Source: an uncultured Gemmatimonadales bacterium | GTDB taxonomy: Bacteria > Gemmatimonadota > Gemmatimonadetes > Gemmatimonadales > GWC2-71-9 | DNA length: 64,000 nt | Assembly (NCBI GenBank): GCA_947259405.1 | Contig: CAMYLY010000004.1 | Location: 107,529-171,528 of the forward strand | Direction: 5' to 3' | Shown: piece after piece, positions 25,771 through 35,067 of the stretch | How the letters are laid out: every line of letters begins with the position of its first letter | How positions within the stretch are numbered: the first letter of the stretch is position 1 | Notes under the pieces: generated by a model | What the model saw: only the letters and a program-made list of their open reading frames with translations | Database searches by the model: none | What the model was told of the DNA's origin: nothing | Program-made: the position numbers and the translations under genes

Positions 25771-27504
25771 TTATTCCTTCACCGTGACATCGTCACCCAC
25801 CGTGACATCGTCTCCGTCCGCCGTTGCCATCGCCACGTAGTTGCCACCCCTCCCCTTCGCCAGGTACACCGCGCGATCCGCGCGATCCAACGCCTCATCC
25901 GGGTCGACATCCTCCTGCGGCGAAAACGCCGCGGCGCCAATCGATACCGTAACCGCGTCCTCCGCGTAGCCGAGCGAGCGTCCAACACGCGCGACCCGCT
26001 GCCGCACCAGTTCCCCCACGTGCCGCACCCCGCTGATGTCCGTCCCAACGAGAATCAACACGAACTCGTCACCACCATACCGGGCCGCCACGTCCGTCTT
26101 ACGCACAACGCCCTGTATCTCCCGCCCAACGGCCCGCAGCACCGTATTTCCCGCCTGGTGCCCGTGAATGTCGTTCACCAACTTGAAGCGATCCAGGTCC
26201 AGAAACAGGACCGCAAACGGTTCGCCGTTACGTTGACTGCGCCAAATCTCCTGCGCCAGCCGATCCTTGAGCACCCGGAACGTGGACAATCCCGTGAGCT
26301 CGTCCGTCGCCGCCTGCCGCGCCGCTTCCACCGCGCGACGTTCTTGGTGCGGCGGACACTGCCGGAGCGTCGCTCGCCCCTTGAGGTACGCTCGCGCAAA
26401 ATCCACGCACTTCGCGTACCCGCACGCTGCGCAGTCCCAATGCGCTCCACTCGGCGCCCTCCCAATGCGATCGATCACCGATGCGATCTCGAGCGGCATC
26501 GCCGTGACCACAATCTCCGCCGGTGTAAACGAGGCGGACACGGTCACCCGCACATTCGGGTTCACCACCGGGACTTCGCTCCGCCGAGGCTCGGCCTGCC
26601 GGGCAATCTCCCGGCGCTTGAACAACTCCTCGCGCGGGCCCAACAACGGGTGATCCAGACACCCCTCGCAGGGCAGCAGATCCACGAAACCCAGGTCGAC
26701 CTTATCCACGGTCACCGCTCGCGAAAGCACACCCAGCGAACCCAAACCACGAATCTTCCGGAACCGCCGACTTGCCTGCGGCTCGTCCTTCAACACCTGC
26801 AACGGCAGGCCACCCGAGGTGCTCAGGTGGCGCTGGCGTACCTCAGGAATGCGATCGAAGTACCGCTCCTGCGTCCCAATCGACACGCCACGCCGCTTGA
26901 ACAACGTCTGCAACTCGTCGAAGGTGATCACGGCGTCCACGACGCCATTGCCTTCGGTCACACACACGCCGGCATACACCAGCGGAACATCGCCCTGCTC
27001 ACCCCGGATATAGGCCGCCTCGGCTGCCAGCGGTGTCGTTACCGGTGCCAGATACGGCACCAACTCCGGGTACTCGTGTCGAATCCGCTCGATCACGATA
27101 GGGCACGTCGACCGAATCAACGTTCCCCACGAGGGGTCCGCCCACAGGCTACAGTACTCGGCCGCCACCAGTTCATCGCCCACGACACCACGGTGGACCG
27201 TCTTGAACCCGGCCGCATAACAGGCGTTGACAAGTTGTTCCGGGGCGTAGGGGTGGAAGTACACCTCCGCTTCGACGCCCAGCACGAGCGCCGCTTCGCC
27301 CCCACCCGCCAACCCCTCCGCACGCTCCAAATCCCCAATCGCGTCGATGGCCTCGTGCGGACATGCCGGAACGCAAGCCCCAGCTCGGATACACGTTTCA
27401 TCAACGATCCGGACCACCTCGCCATCAATCGCAATGGCCTGAGATGGACAGACCCGAACACACGCCAAGCAACCAACGCACTTGTCGTTGATTTCGAAGC
27501 GCAT
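25771..27504 (-). CDS. Fusion: 2x[4Fe-4S] ferredoxin, degenerate [FeFe]-hydrogenase-like domain, Fe-S domain, GGDEF diguanylate cyclase
   Basis: CVGCLACVRVCP, CIRAGACVPACP; RSTCPIVIERIRHEYPELVPYLAPVTTPL; CAACGYAKCVDFARAYLKGRATLRQCPP; YGGDEFVLIL. Confidence 0.85.
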   Translation of the reverse strand: MRFEINDKCVGCLACVRVCPSQAIAIDGEVVRIVDETCIRAGACVPACPHEAIDAIGDLERAEGLAGGGEAALVLGVEAEVYFHPYAPEQLVNACYAAGFKTVHRGVVGDELVAAEYCSLWADPSWGTLIRSTCPIVIERIRHEYPELVPYLAPVTTPLAAEAAYIRGEQGDVPLVYAGVCVTEGNGVVDAVITFDELQTLFKRRGVSIGTQERYFDRIPEVRQRHLSTSGGLPLQVLKDEPQASRRFRKIRGLGSLGVLSRAVTVDKVDLGFVDLLPCEGCLDHPLLGPREELFKRREIARQAEPRRSEVPVVNPNVRVTVSASFTPAEIVVTAMPLEIASVIDRIGRAPSGAHWDCAACGYAKCVDFARAYLKGRATLRQCPPHQERRAVEAARQAATDELTGLSTFRVLKDRLAQEIWRSQRNGEPFAVLFLDLDRFKLVNDIHGHQAGNTVLRAVGREIQGVVRKTDVAARYGGDEFVLILVGTDISGVRHVGELVRQRVARVGRSLGYAEDAVTVSIGAAAFSPQEDVDPDEALDRADRAVYLAKGRGGNYVAMATADGDDVTVGDDVTVKE

Positions 27505-27562
27505 GAATCAGCGCCTCGGCCCGGTCGGACGTCCGGCTGTCCGTCCGGGTTTCAGGACCGCT

Positions 27563-27591
27563 ACAATGCTAATCAAACGCCTTGTTGTCAA
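27563..27591 (-). promoter_or_regulatory. Candidate sigma70-type promoter for the 25771-27504 gene
   Basis: Minus strand TTGACA-N17-CATTGT about 60 bp upstream of the start codon. Confidence 0.35.
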
Positions 27592-27800
27592 TCGGTTGGG
27601 TCATCGCGTCTCAACATCTTTCTCGCACCCCTATCGTTGCGTTGCCGCAACGGTGCGCACGGAGGTGCCGCGCCGTTGTCCGCACACATCAGCGCGGTGC
27701 CCACCCGACGGAAACAGGGCCGTTTTCCCTACATCAAGCGGCCATATCCGACGGGGAGTCCCAGGAATCGCAAGAAGCATGCGGTACCCGAGGACAATGC

Positions 27801-29339
27801 TCAGATTAGGCCGAATTCCTTGATTTTCCGGTAGAGGGTCCGCTCCCCAATCCCCAGCTTTTCCGCCGCCCGGCGCCGGTTTCCCTCGGTTTCCGCCAGA
27901 GCGGCCTCGATGGCCGCCCGCTCGACCTCCTGCATCTTCATACCGGGCCGGTAGATGACCACCTGCTCCTCGTCCTCGACTGGCTCTTCGGGCAGGCGAC
28001 TCAGCTCGATGACGTCGGCCACGCCGTCGGGCCGGGCCCGCCCCCGGCCAACCTCCACGACCTCGACACGGTCGCCCGGCTGGTCCATCCGCCGGCGTAG
28101 CTCGTCCAGCTGGAGTTTCATTTCGACCAGGCTCTGGAAGATGAAGGCCAGTTCCCGGCCCTGAACCTCGCTTGTCTGCGCGACCGGAAGGCGAGCCGGG
28201 AGGAACCGGGTCCCGCCCTCGCGCACGTCCGCTGGGATGTCCGTGGCTTCGATCTCTCGGCCCGGTGCCAAGACAACCATCGACTCGACGAGATTCCGCA
28301 GCTCGCGGACGTTGCCGGGCCAATGCGCGTTCACGAGGAGCTCCAGGGCTTCGGGGGTGATGCCGCGGAACGACCGGCCGTGCTGCTCGGCAAGCTCGCG
28401 GATGAACCGTGTCACGAGTGTCGGAATATCCGCCTTGCGCTCGCGAAGCGGGGGCAGATAGATGCGGAGCACGTTGAGGCGAAAGAACAGGTCATCCCGG
28501 AACTCGCCGGCCGCGACGGTCTCCTTGAGCGGGCGATTGGTTGCCGCAATGACCCGCACGTCCACCCGGATGGGTGCCGTTCCACCCACACGGAAGAACG
28601 AGCGATTCTCCAAGACGCGTAACAGCTTGACCTGAAGCGAGGGAGGCATCTCCCCGACTTCGTCGAGGAACAGCGTCCCAGCATTTGCCAACTCGAACCG
28701 CCCGAGCCGGCGCTCTGCCGCTCCAGTGAACGCCCCCTTCTCGTGTCCAAACAACTCGGATTCGAGCAGCGTCTCTGGCAGCGCCCCGGCATTCACCGCA
28801 ATGAACGGGCGACCGTGCCGCGGGGACAAGTCGTGGATGGCGTGCGCCACAAGTTCCTTGCCGGTCCCCGATTCGCCCTCGATGAGCACCGTGCTGGAAA
28901 CCGGGGCCATCTGTTCGATCTGGACGAGCACCTGCTGGATCGCCGCGCTTTCGCCGGTGATCCCCGTCCGTTCCTGCAGCCGACGGCGCGCGATGAGTCG
29001 GCCGGCCAATGCGACGATGTCGTCGGGGACTACTGGCTTCACCGCAAATGCCGTGACGTTGAGCTCACGGGCGAGCTGCTTGGGATCGGGATCTGCTTCT
29101 TCGAGCACGGCGAGCGTCGAGACCGCATGCTCGCGCGCAAGTTCCACGAGTGCTCCCGCTTGCCGCTCGTGCAGCGCTCCCGTCAGCACAACGATATCCG
29201 GCACAGCGCGTTTGAAGAGGGTGCGGTGCTCATCGATCGAAGACACCAGCGTGGTCGCGTACCCGGCGGTCTCGAAAGCAGCGTTGGTGGGTACCGCCAC
29301 TTCGAGGTCGTCCATGGTGATCAACGCGCGGTCTGGCAT
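27801..29339 (-). CDS. Sigma-54-dependent Fis-family regulator with receiver-like N-terminus
   Basis: [46 protein letters not shown]-terminal HTH NRRRAAEKLGIGERTLYRKI. Confidence 0.92.
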   Translation of the reverse strand: MPDRALITMDDLEVAVPTNAAFETAGYATTLVSSIDEHRTLFKRAVPDIVVLTGALHERQAGALVELAREHAVSTLAVLEEADPDPKQLARELNVTAFAVKPVVPDDIVALAGRLIARRRLQERTGITGESAAIQQVLVQIEQMAPVSSTVLIEGESGTGKELVAHAIHDLSPRHGRPFIAVNAGALPETLLESELFGHEKGAFTGAAERRLGRFELANAGTLFLDEVGEMPPSLQVKLLRVLENRSFFRVGGTAPIRVDVRVIAATNRPLKETVAAGEFRDDLFFRLNVLRIYLPPLRERKADIPTLVTRFIRELAEQHGRSFRGITPEALELLVNAHWPGNVRELRNLVESMVVLAPGREIEATDIPADVREGGTRFLPARLPVAQTSEVQGRELAFIFQSLVEMKLQLDELRRRMDQPGDRVEVVEVGRGRARPDGVADVIELSRLPEEPVEDEEQVVIYRPGMKMQEVERAAIEAALAETEGNRRRAAEKLGIGERTLYRKIKEFGLI

Positions 29340-29824
29340 CAGTGATCCGTCGGGTGGTCAGTGATGATCTCGACGGCGTGCTCCAGGATAGGCTCGAGCG
29401 TCCCGAGCCCATCCTTCACGCCGCTGGGACTTCCAGGGAGATTGACGATCAGGGCGGCACCTCGCGTCCCAGCGATTCCGCGAGAGAGATCCGCACGAGG
29501 CGTATGCGGTCGACTGGCCGCTCGGATGACCTCCGCAATCCCAGGTGCCTCCCGCTCGATGACAGCGCGCGTCGCCTCCGGCGTCACGTCGCGCGGAGCC
29601 AATCCCGTGCCCCCTGTCGTGAGAATCACGTCAGCTACCTCGTTGTCCGCCCACTCCATGAGGATCCGCGCAATGCGGTCTGTTTCGTCCGGCACGACTT
29701 CGCGACCGGCCACCTCGTGACCCCGTTCCTCGACCCATGCTGCGATCGTCTGTCCGGACGTGTCCTCCCTGCGACTGGAGGCGCAGGCGTCCGAAATCGT
29801 GAGTATCGCGACCCGAACTGTCAC
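29339..29824 (-). CDS. MoaB/Mog-family molybdenum cofactor biosynthesis protein
   Basis: VRVAILTISDACASSRREDTSGQ, DVILTTGGTGLAPRDVTPEAT, VNLPGSPSGVKDGL. Confidence 0.9.
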   Translation of the reverse strand: MTVRVAILTISDACASSRREDTSGQTIAAWVEERGHEVAGREVVPDETDRIARILMEWADNEVADVILTTGGTGLAPRDVTPEATRAVIEREAPGIAEVIRAASRPHTPRADLSRGIAGTRGAALIVNLPGSPSGVKDGLGTLEPILEHAVEIITDHPTDH

Positions 29825-30933
29825 TGACGCTTGACACTACCCTCCGTGTAGAACGGCAACTTCACGACCTCGCCGTCCATCCGACGCCCGCGCGCCTCGA
29901 TCTCAATGGCGGTGCCCGGGTCAACGGAATGCGTCGGGAGATACGTCGTGCCGATCCCCAGCTGGAGGGACGGGCTGAACCCGCCGCTTCGCACTGTGTC
30001 GACCTTGTGGCCGTTGAGCAGCACGTCATACCCAGGCCGTGGGATGGCACCGCGCGCTCCACACCGGAAGCCGACGAGGCGACGACCCGGGCCTTTCTCT
30101 TTGATGGCTTCGAGTGCGCGTCTTCCCACGAACGGGGCACCTTTCTTCAATTTGACGATCCACCCCAAACGGGCTTCATACGGGTTCGTGGTCTCGTCGA
30201 TGTCGTTCCCGTAGAGCGCATAGCCGGCCTCGAGACGCAACGAGTCCCGCGCCCCCAGTCCACACGGCGTCCCGCGTCCCTGCCCAACCAACGCATGCCA
30301 TACCGGAGCTGCATCCGCCGAACGGAAATACAACTCGAAGCCATCTTCCCCCGTATAGCCGGTCCGGGCTACAAAGCACTGCACGCCGGCGATCGTGCCG
30401 GTATCGAAGGCGTAGTACTTGATCGCCGAGAGATCGAGTGGAGTAAGAGCCTGTAACAGTTCTTCTGACCGCGGTCCTTGGACGGCCAGGAGTGCCACGT
30501 CGTCGGAGATGTTCTTCACGCGGGCATTGATGTTGCTCTTCGACGCCACGACGTGTTCCCAGTCCTTGGCGAGGTTCGACGCGTTGACCACCATCATGAT
30601 CTTGTCATCGAACCGGTAGACCAAACAGTCGTCGATGAACGTACCTTCCTCGTTCAGCAAAGCCGTGTACTGCGCCTGGCCATCCCCGATAGCTCCAACG
30701 TCGTTGCACGTCAATCGATTCACCCAGGCGTTGCGATCAGGTCCCGTGAACTCGAATTCTCCCATGTGTGACACGTCGAACACGCCGATGTCTTTACGGA
30801 CCGCGTTGTGTTCCTGCGTGATACCGGTGGGGTACTGCACGGGCATCTCGTAACCGGCAAATGGCACCATCTTCGCGCCGAGCGCCCGGTGCATGTCGTA
30901 GAACGGTGTACGACGCAGTTTCTCTCCCGCCAT
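29821..30933 (-). CDS. gcvT: Glycine cleavage system T protein (aminomethyltransferase)
   Basis: LRRTPFYDMHRALGAKMVPFAGYEMPVQY, FDVSHMGEFEFTGPD, ARTGYTGEDGFELYF; ATG at 30933. Confidence 0.95.
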   Translation of the reverse strand: MAGEKLRRTPFYDMHRALGAKMVPFAGYEMPVQYPTGITQEHNAVRKDIGVFDVSHMGEFEFTGPDRNAWVNRLTCNDVGAIGDGQAQYTALLNEEGTFIDDCLVYRFDDKIMMVVNASNLAKDWEHVVASKSNINARVKNISDDVALLAVQGPRSEELLQALTPLDLSAIKYYAFDTGTIAGVQCFVARTGYTGEDGFELYFRSADAAPVWHALVGQGRGTPCGLGARDSLRLEAGYALYGNDIDETTNPYEARLGWIVKLKKGAPFVGRRALEAIKEKGPGRRLVGFRCGARGAIPRPGYDVLLNGHKVDTVRSGGFSPSLQLGIGTTYLPTHSVDPGTAIEIEARGRRMDGEVVKLPFYTEGSVKRQ

Positions 30934-30935
30934 GA

Positions 30936-31844
30936 TCAACCCCTTCCTCCCATCAGCTCCACGAGCAGCGCCTTCTGCGCATGCAAACGATTTTCTGCTT
31001 GGTCGAACACGCGTGATTGCGGCCCCTCGATGACTTCCTCGGTTACTTCCTCGCCCCGGTGCGCGGGCAAACAGTGCAGAAAGATCGCGTCGTCCGCGGC
31101 TAGCGACATGAGTTCCGCGTCGACCGTGTACCCCTTGAAGGCCAACTCCCGCGCATCCACCTCGGCCTCCTGTCCCATCGAGGCCCACACGTCGGTGTTC
31201 ACCACATGTGCACCGCGCACCGCCTCTTCGAGATCTTCCGTGATGGTTACCGCTGTCGCACGTGTGGCCCGCTCGAAGATCTCCCGGTTCGGTTCGTATC
31301 CTTCCGGACAGGCCAGCCGCAACTCAAACCCCAGCAGCGCTGCCGCATTGAGCCATGAGTTGGCCATGTTGTTACCATCCCCAACCCAAGCAACCACGCG
31401 ACCCTCGAGCGTCCCGAAGTTCTCCTGCACCGTCATCAGATCACTCAGCACCTGGCAGGGATGGAGCATATCGGTAAGACCGTTGATGACCGGAATCGAG
31501 GCGAACGTCGCGAGCTGGCGCACGTCCTCATGATCGAACGTCCGGATCATGATCCCGTGTACGTACCGGGACAGGACTCGCGCCGTGTCTTTGATCGGCT
31601 CGCCCCGCCCAAGCTGGATGTCCCTCGACGAGAGGAACACCGCGTGGCCGCCAAGCTGGTGCATACCTACTTCGAACGACACGCGCGTGCGCGTGCTGCT
31701 CTTGGTGAAAATCATTCCAAGCGTCTGCCCCTCGAGGGGAGCACCCGGATAATCGTCCGCCTTGAGCCGGGTGGCGATGTCCAAGACCCGCTCGACCCCG
31801 GTTGTCGAAAGGTCGCCAACTTCGAGGTAATCTCTCTTCTTCAT
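30936..31844 (-). CDS. argF: Ornithine carbamoyltransferase
   Basis: FTKSSTRTRVSFEVGMHQLGG, MLHPCQVLSDLMT, FLHCLPAHRGEEVTEEV. Confidence 0.93.
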   Translation of the reverse strand: MKKRDYLEVGDLSTTGVERVLDIATRLKADDYPGAPLEGQTLGMIFTKSSTRTRVSFEVGMHQLGGHAVFLSSRDIQLGRGEPIKDTARVLSRYVHGIMIRTFDHEDVRQLATFASIPVINGLTDMLHPCQVLSDLMTVQENFGTLEGRVVAWVGDGNNMANSWLNAAALLGFELRLACPEGYEPNREIFERATRATAVTITEDLEEAVRGAHVVNTDVWASMGQEAEVDARELAFKGYTVDAELMSLAADDAIFLHCLPAHRGEEVTEEVIEGPQSRVFDQAENRLHAQKALLVELMGGRG

Positions 31845-31985
31845 CTTGATGCGACCGCGTCCCTTGTAGGTCAAAATGACAGTTGCGGCCACTGATTTTA
31901 TCAGGGGAGTAACTCTCTGTAAAGCTGGGGGTTAGCTGACGCGGCGTTGCGAGTCAGACAGCCGGTATGGCACGTGGTTTCGAGG

Positions 31986-33521
31986 CTACAAGATGTACTT
32001 CCGTAGGTCCTCATCTTCCACGATGCGCATCAGCCGATCTCGAACGGTCGCCGCATCGAACGTGATTTCCTTGTCCGCAAGCTCGGGGAGCTCGAACAGG
32101 ACGTCTTCGAGCAAGGTCGTCATGACGGTGTGCAGCCTGCGGGCGCCGATGTTCTCCGTGCGTTGGTTCATGAGCATCGCGATGCGGGCGATTTCGCTCA
32201 CGCCATCTTCGGTAAACGACAAGGTTGCCTCTTCCGCCTGGCAGAGGGCCTGATACTGTCGAATCAATGCGTTCTCTGGCTCCGTCATGATGCGGATGAA
32301 ATCATCTTGTTCGAGTGATTTCAACGCGACGCGAATAGGGAATCGACCCTGCAGTTCCGGAATCAAGTCCGCCGGTTTGGCGACGTGGAAGGCGCCTGCA
32401 GCAATGAAGAGAACATGGTCCGTCCGCACGTACCCGTGCCGCGTCTGTACGGTGGATCCCTCGACAATAGGCAGCATGTCGCGCTGCACGCCCCCACGGG
32501 ACACATCGGGTCCTGCCTGACCGCGTTCACCAGCCACCTTGTCCAGCTCGTCGATGAAGATGATGCCGTGGTTCTCTACACGGTCGAGCGCATCGCTGAC
32601 AACGTCCTCCATATCGACGAGTTTCCGGAGTTCCTCATCAACGAGAATGCGCCGAGCTTCGCTGACCTTGAGCTGGCGCTGCTTAGTGCGCTTGGGGAGC
32701 ATGTCTTGTAGCATCTCGCCCAGGTTGATGTCGGGTCCCTCCATTCCTGGCTGAAACGGCATGACTTCGAAGACCGGCAGCATCTGCGCCGACACTTCGA
32801 TTTCGACCTCGCGGTCCTCGAGCTTCTCATCCTTGAGCAACTTCCGGAGTTTTTCTCGTGTTCGTTGATGCCGTTCCTGGACGCTCTGCTCGTCTTCCTC
32901 CGCAGACACGTCCTCCTTCACCTCGCCAGTGGGCGAAACGACAAAGAGGCCGTGCCCGGATTCCGTATTCGGAGCAGTGGTTGAGGGCGGCTGATCGGGC
33001 TGCGGGGTCGGTCGCGGTACCCGAGGCCGCTTTTCCGGGGGTGGCAGCAGGAGATCCAGCAGCCGTTCTTCAGCTCGCGTCTCCGCGGTCGGCAACATCT
33101 CGTCTTCCCGTTCGCTCCTCACCATGTTGATGGCCGCGTCTACCAGATCCCGAACCATCGACTCGACATCGCGACCCACGTACCCAACTTCCGTGAACTT
33201 GGACGCTTCCACCTTCACGAACGGCGCCCCTGCCAATCGCGCCAGTCTCCTGGCGATCTCAGTCTTCCCCACGCCCGTCGGGCCAATCATGATGATGTTG
33301 TTCGGGAGAATCTCGTCGCGAATCTCCTCCGGCGCTCGCGCCCGGCGCCACCGGTTCCGAATCGCAATGGCGACTGACTTCTTCGCATCCGCTTGCCCGA
33401 CGATGTATCGATCCAGTTCGGCCACAATCTGCCGTGGAGGGAGTTCCTCCAGCCACGGTATGGGATCGGGACCCTGGTCCGTTGTTTCGAGTCTGTCAGA
33501 GATTCGGGTTGGATCTGCCAT
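31986..33521 (-). CDS. hslU: ATP-dependent protease ATPase subunit HslU
   Basis: LDRYIVGQADAKKSVAIAIRNRWRR, IMIGPTGVGKTEIARRLA, FIDELDKVAGE; C-terminus EDLRKYIL. Confidence 0.95.
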   Translation of the reverse strand: MADPTRISDRLETTDQGPDPIPWLEELPPRQIVAELDRYIVGQADAKKSVAIAIRNRWRRARAPEEIRDEILPNNIIMIGPTGVGKTEIARRLARLAGAPFVKVEASKFTEVGYVGRDVESMVRDLVDAAINMVRSEREDEMLPTAETRAEERLLDLLLPPPEKRPRVPRPTPQPDQPPSTTAPNTESGHGLFVVSPTGEVKEDVSAEEDEQSVQERHQRTREKLRKLLKDEKLEDREVEIEVSAQMLPVFEVMPFQPGMEGPDINLGEMLQDMLPKRTKQRQLKVSEARRILVDEELRKLVDMEDVVSDALDRVENHGIIFIDELDKVAGERGQAGPDVSRGGVQRDMLPIVEGSTVQTRHGYVRTDHVLFIAAGAFHVAKPADLIPELQGRFPIRVALKSLEQDDFIRIMTEPENALIRQYQALCQAEEATLSFTEDGVSEIARIAMLMNQRTENIGARRLHTVMTTLLEDVLFELPELADKEITFDAATVRDRLMRIVEDEDLRKYIL

Positions 33522-33532
33522 TGGCGCGCCGG

Positions 33533-34075
33533 CTATTGCTTCCCGAGTTCGATGACCGTGAGGTTCTCGTTGGTATACACGCAAATGGCCGCTGCGATCT
33601 CCAGGGCCTTGCGTACGATGTCCCGCGCGGGCAGAGGCTGATCGATCATGGCCCTCGCCGCCGCCAGGGCGTAGTTCCCCCCGCTTCCAATAGCGAGTAT
33701 CCCGTCGTCGGGCTCGATCAACTCGCCACTCCCACTAATCACATATCCATTCTCGGCGTTCGCCACGATAAGCAGCGCCTCCAGACGGCGCAGCACCCGG
33801 TCACTCCGCCAGTCTTTTGCCAGTTCGACCGCCGCGCGTGACAGATTCCCCGGGAAGCGTTCCATCTTTTCATCGAACTTCTCGAACAAAGTGAACGCGT
33901 CGGCCGCAGCTCCCGCAAACCCGGCAACCACCTTGCCGTCGGCAAGCGTGCGCACCTTGTTGGCACGAGACTTCATCACAGTCTCCCCGACGGTCACCTG
34001 GCCGTCTCCACCAATCGCCACCTCGCCGTCCTTTCGCACGCACAAGATGGTCGTGGCCCGGATAGGCGTATTCAT
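33533..34075 (-). CDS. hslV: ATP-dependent protease peptidase subunit HslV
   Basis: [37 protein letters not shown]. Confidence 0.95.
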   Translation of the reverse strand: MNTPIRATTILCVRKDGEVAIGGDGQVTVGETVMKSRANKVRTLADGKVVAGFAGAAADAFTLFEKFDEKMERFPGNLSRAAVELAKDWRSDRVLRRLEALLIVANAENGYVISGSGELIEPDDGILAIGSGGNYALAAARAMIDQPLPARDIVRKALEIAAAICVYTNENLTVIELGKQ

Positions 34076-34122
34076 GCAAGCTCCAAGTACCTGGTCATCG
34101 CCAGTCTTAACGCCCCATCAAG

Positions 34123-35067
34123 TTACGCACGGGGGTGCGACTTGTTGTAGACCTTCTTCAAACGTTCTACGCTCGTGTGGGTGTATACCTGTGTAGTGCT
34201 CAACGACGAGTGTCCGAGCAACTCCTGCACGGAACGTAGGTCGGCGCCCGCATCGAGCAGGTGTGTCGCGAAACTATGTCGCAGCGTGTGCACCTTGAGG
34301 CCGACACTGGCGTCGAGCAACTGCAGGATCTTCTTCACGATCGCTTGAATCCCGCGAGGTGACAACCGATTCCCACGCCGCGACAGAAACACGGCTTTTT
34401 GCTCACGCCGAGGCGGCTGGCGCTTCGCGATTAGGCTGTCACGCGCGTCGTAATAGCGCCGGACCGCGGCTGATGCATGCGATCCGAGTGGGACGATCCG
34501 CTCCTTCTTCCCTTTCCCGCGGATCTTGACCTGCTCCGAGACAACATCCACGTCGCCGGTATTCAGCCCGGCGAGTTCGGAGAGTCTCATTCCTGTCGAA
34601 TAGAAGACCTCCAGGATCGCCAGGTCACGGATGGCATTGAACCCCCCATCCGCTGCCTCCGCTTGAGCGAACTCGAACATCAGATCGACTTGCGCCCGGT
34701 CCAAGACTGCCGGCAGCCGCTTGTCGAGCTTTGGAACCCTCAGGCTCTTCGTCGGATCCGCCGAAAGCCCATACCGCGACCCAAGGAACCGGTAGAACGA
34801 ACGTATGGCGGACACTGCCCTCGCAACGCTCCGCTTCCCCAAACCGCGCCGATGCATATCTCCCATAAACGAGCGCGTTGCCAACCGGTCGATGGTCGAC
34901 CAATCCCACGCGTCGGATCTGCCAAAATACCCGTCGCAGAAGCTGATGAACGCCTGAAGGTCTCGGCGATACGCCTGCACTGTGTTTGGGGAGTCGTTCC
35001 GCTCATCGGACAGGAACTTCAGGAAATCATCGACCTCATCCCGCGAACGAATCACCGCGTCGGTCAT
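34123..35067 (-). CDS. xerC: Tyrosine recombinase XerC/XerD
   Basis: Catalytic R..HxLRHSFATHLL...LGHSSLSTTQVYTH. Confidence 0.9.
   Translation of the reverse strand: MTDAVIRSRDEVDDFLKFLSDERNDSPNTVQAYRRDLQAFISFCDGYFGRSDAWDWSTIDRLATRSFMGDMHRRGLGKRSVARAVSAIRSFYRFLGSRYGLSADPTKSLRVPKLDKRLPAVLDRAQVDLMFEFAQAEAADGGFNAIRDLAILEVFYSTGMRLSELAGLNTGDVDVVSEQVKIRGKGKKERIVPLGSHASAAVRRYYDARDSLIAKRQPPRREQKAVFLSRRGNRLSPRGIQAIVKKILQLLDASVGLKVHTLRHSFATHLLDAGADLRSVQELLGHSSLSTTQVYTHTSVERLKKVYNKSHPRA

Noticed and set aside
25696-27834. 712-aa plus-strand ORF
   Set aside because: Fully antisense to the hydrogenase-like/GGDEF gene; Arg/His-rich low-complexity translation typical of high-GC antisense frames.
29821-31188. 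Long N-terminal extension of gcvT ORF
   Set aside because: Overlaps argF antisense-free frame with low-complexity residues; the conserved start MAGEKLRRTPFYDMH is at 30933.
34123-35067. Tyrosine recombinase as evidence for an integrative element
   Set aside because: It lies in a housekeeping topA-trmFO-xerC-hslVU cluster, so it is most likely chromosomal XerC/D.
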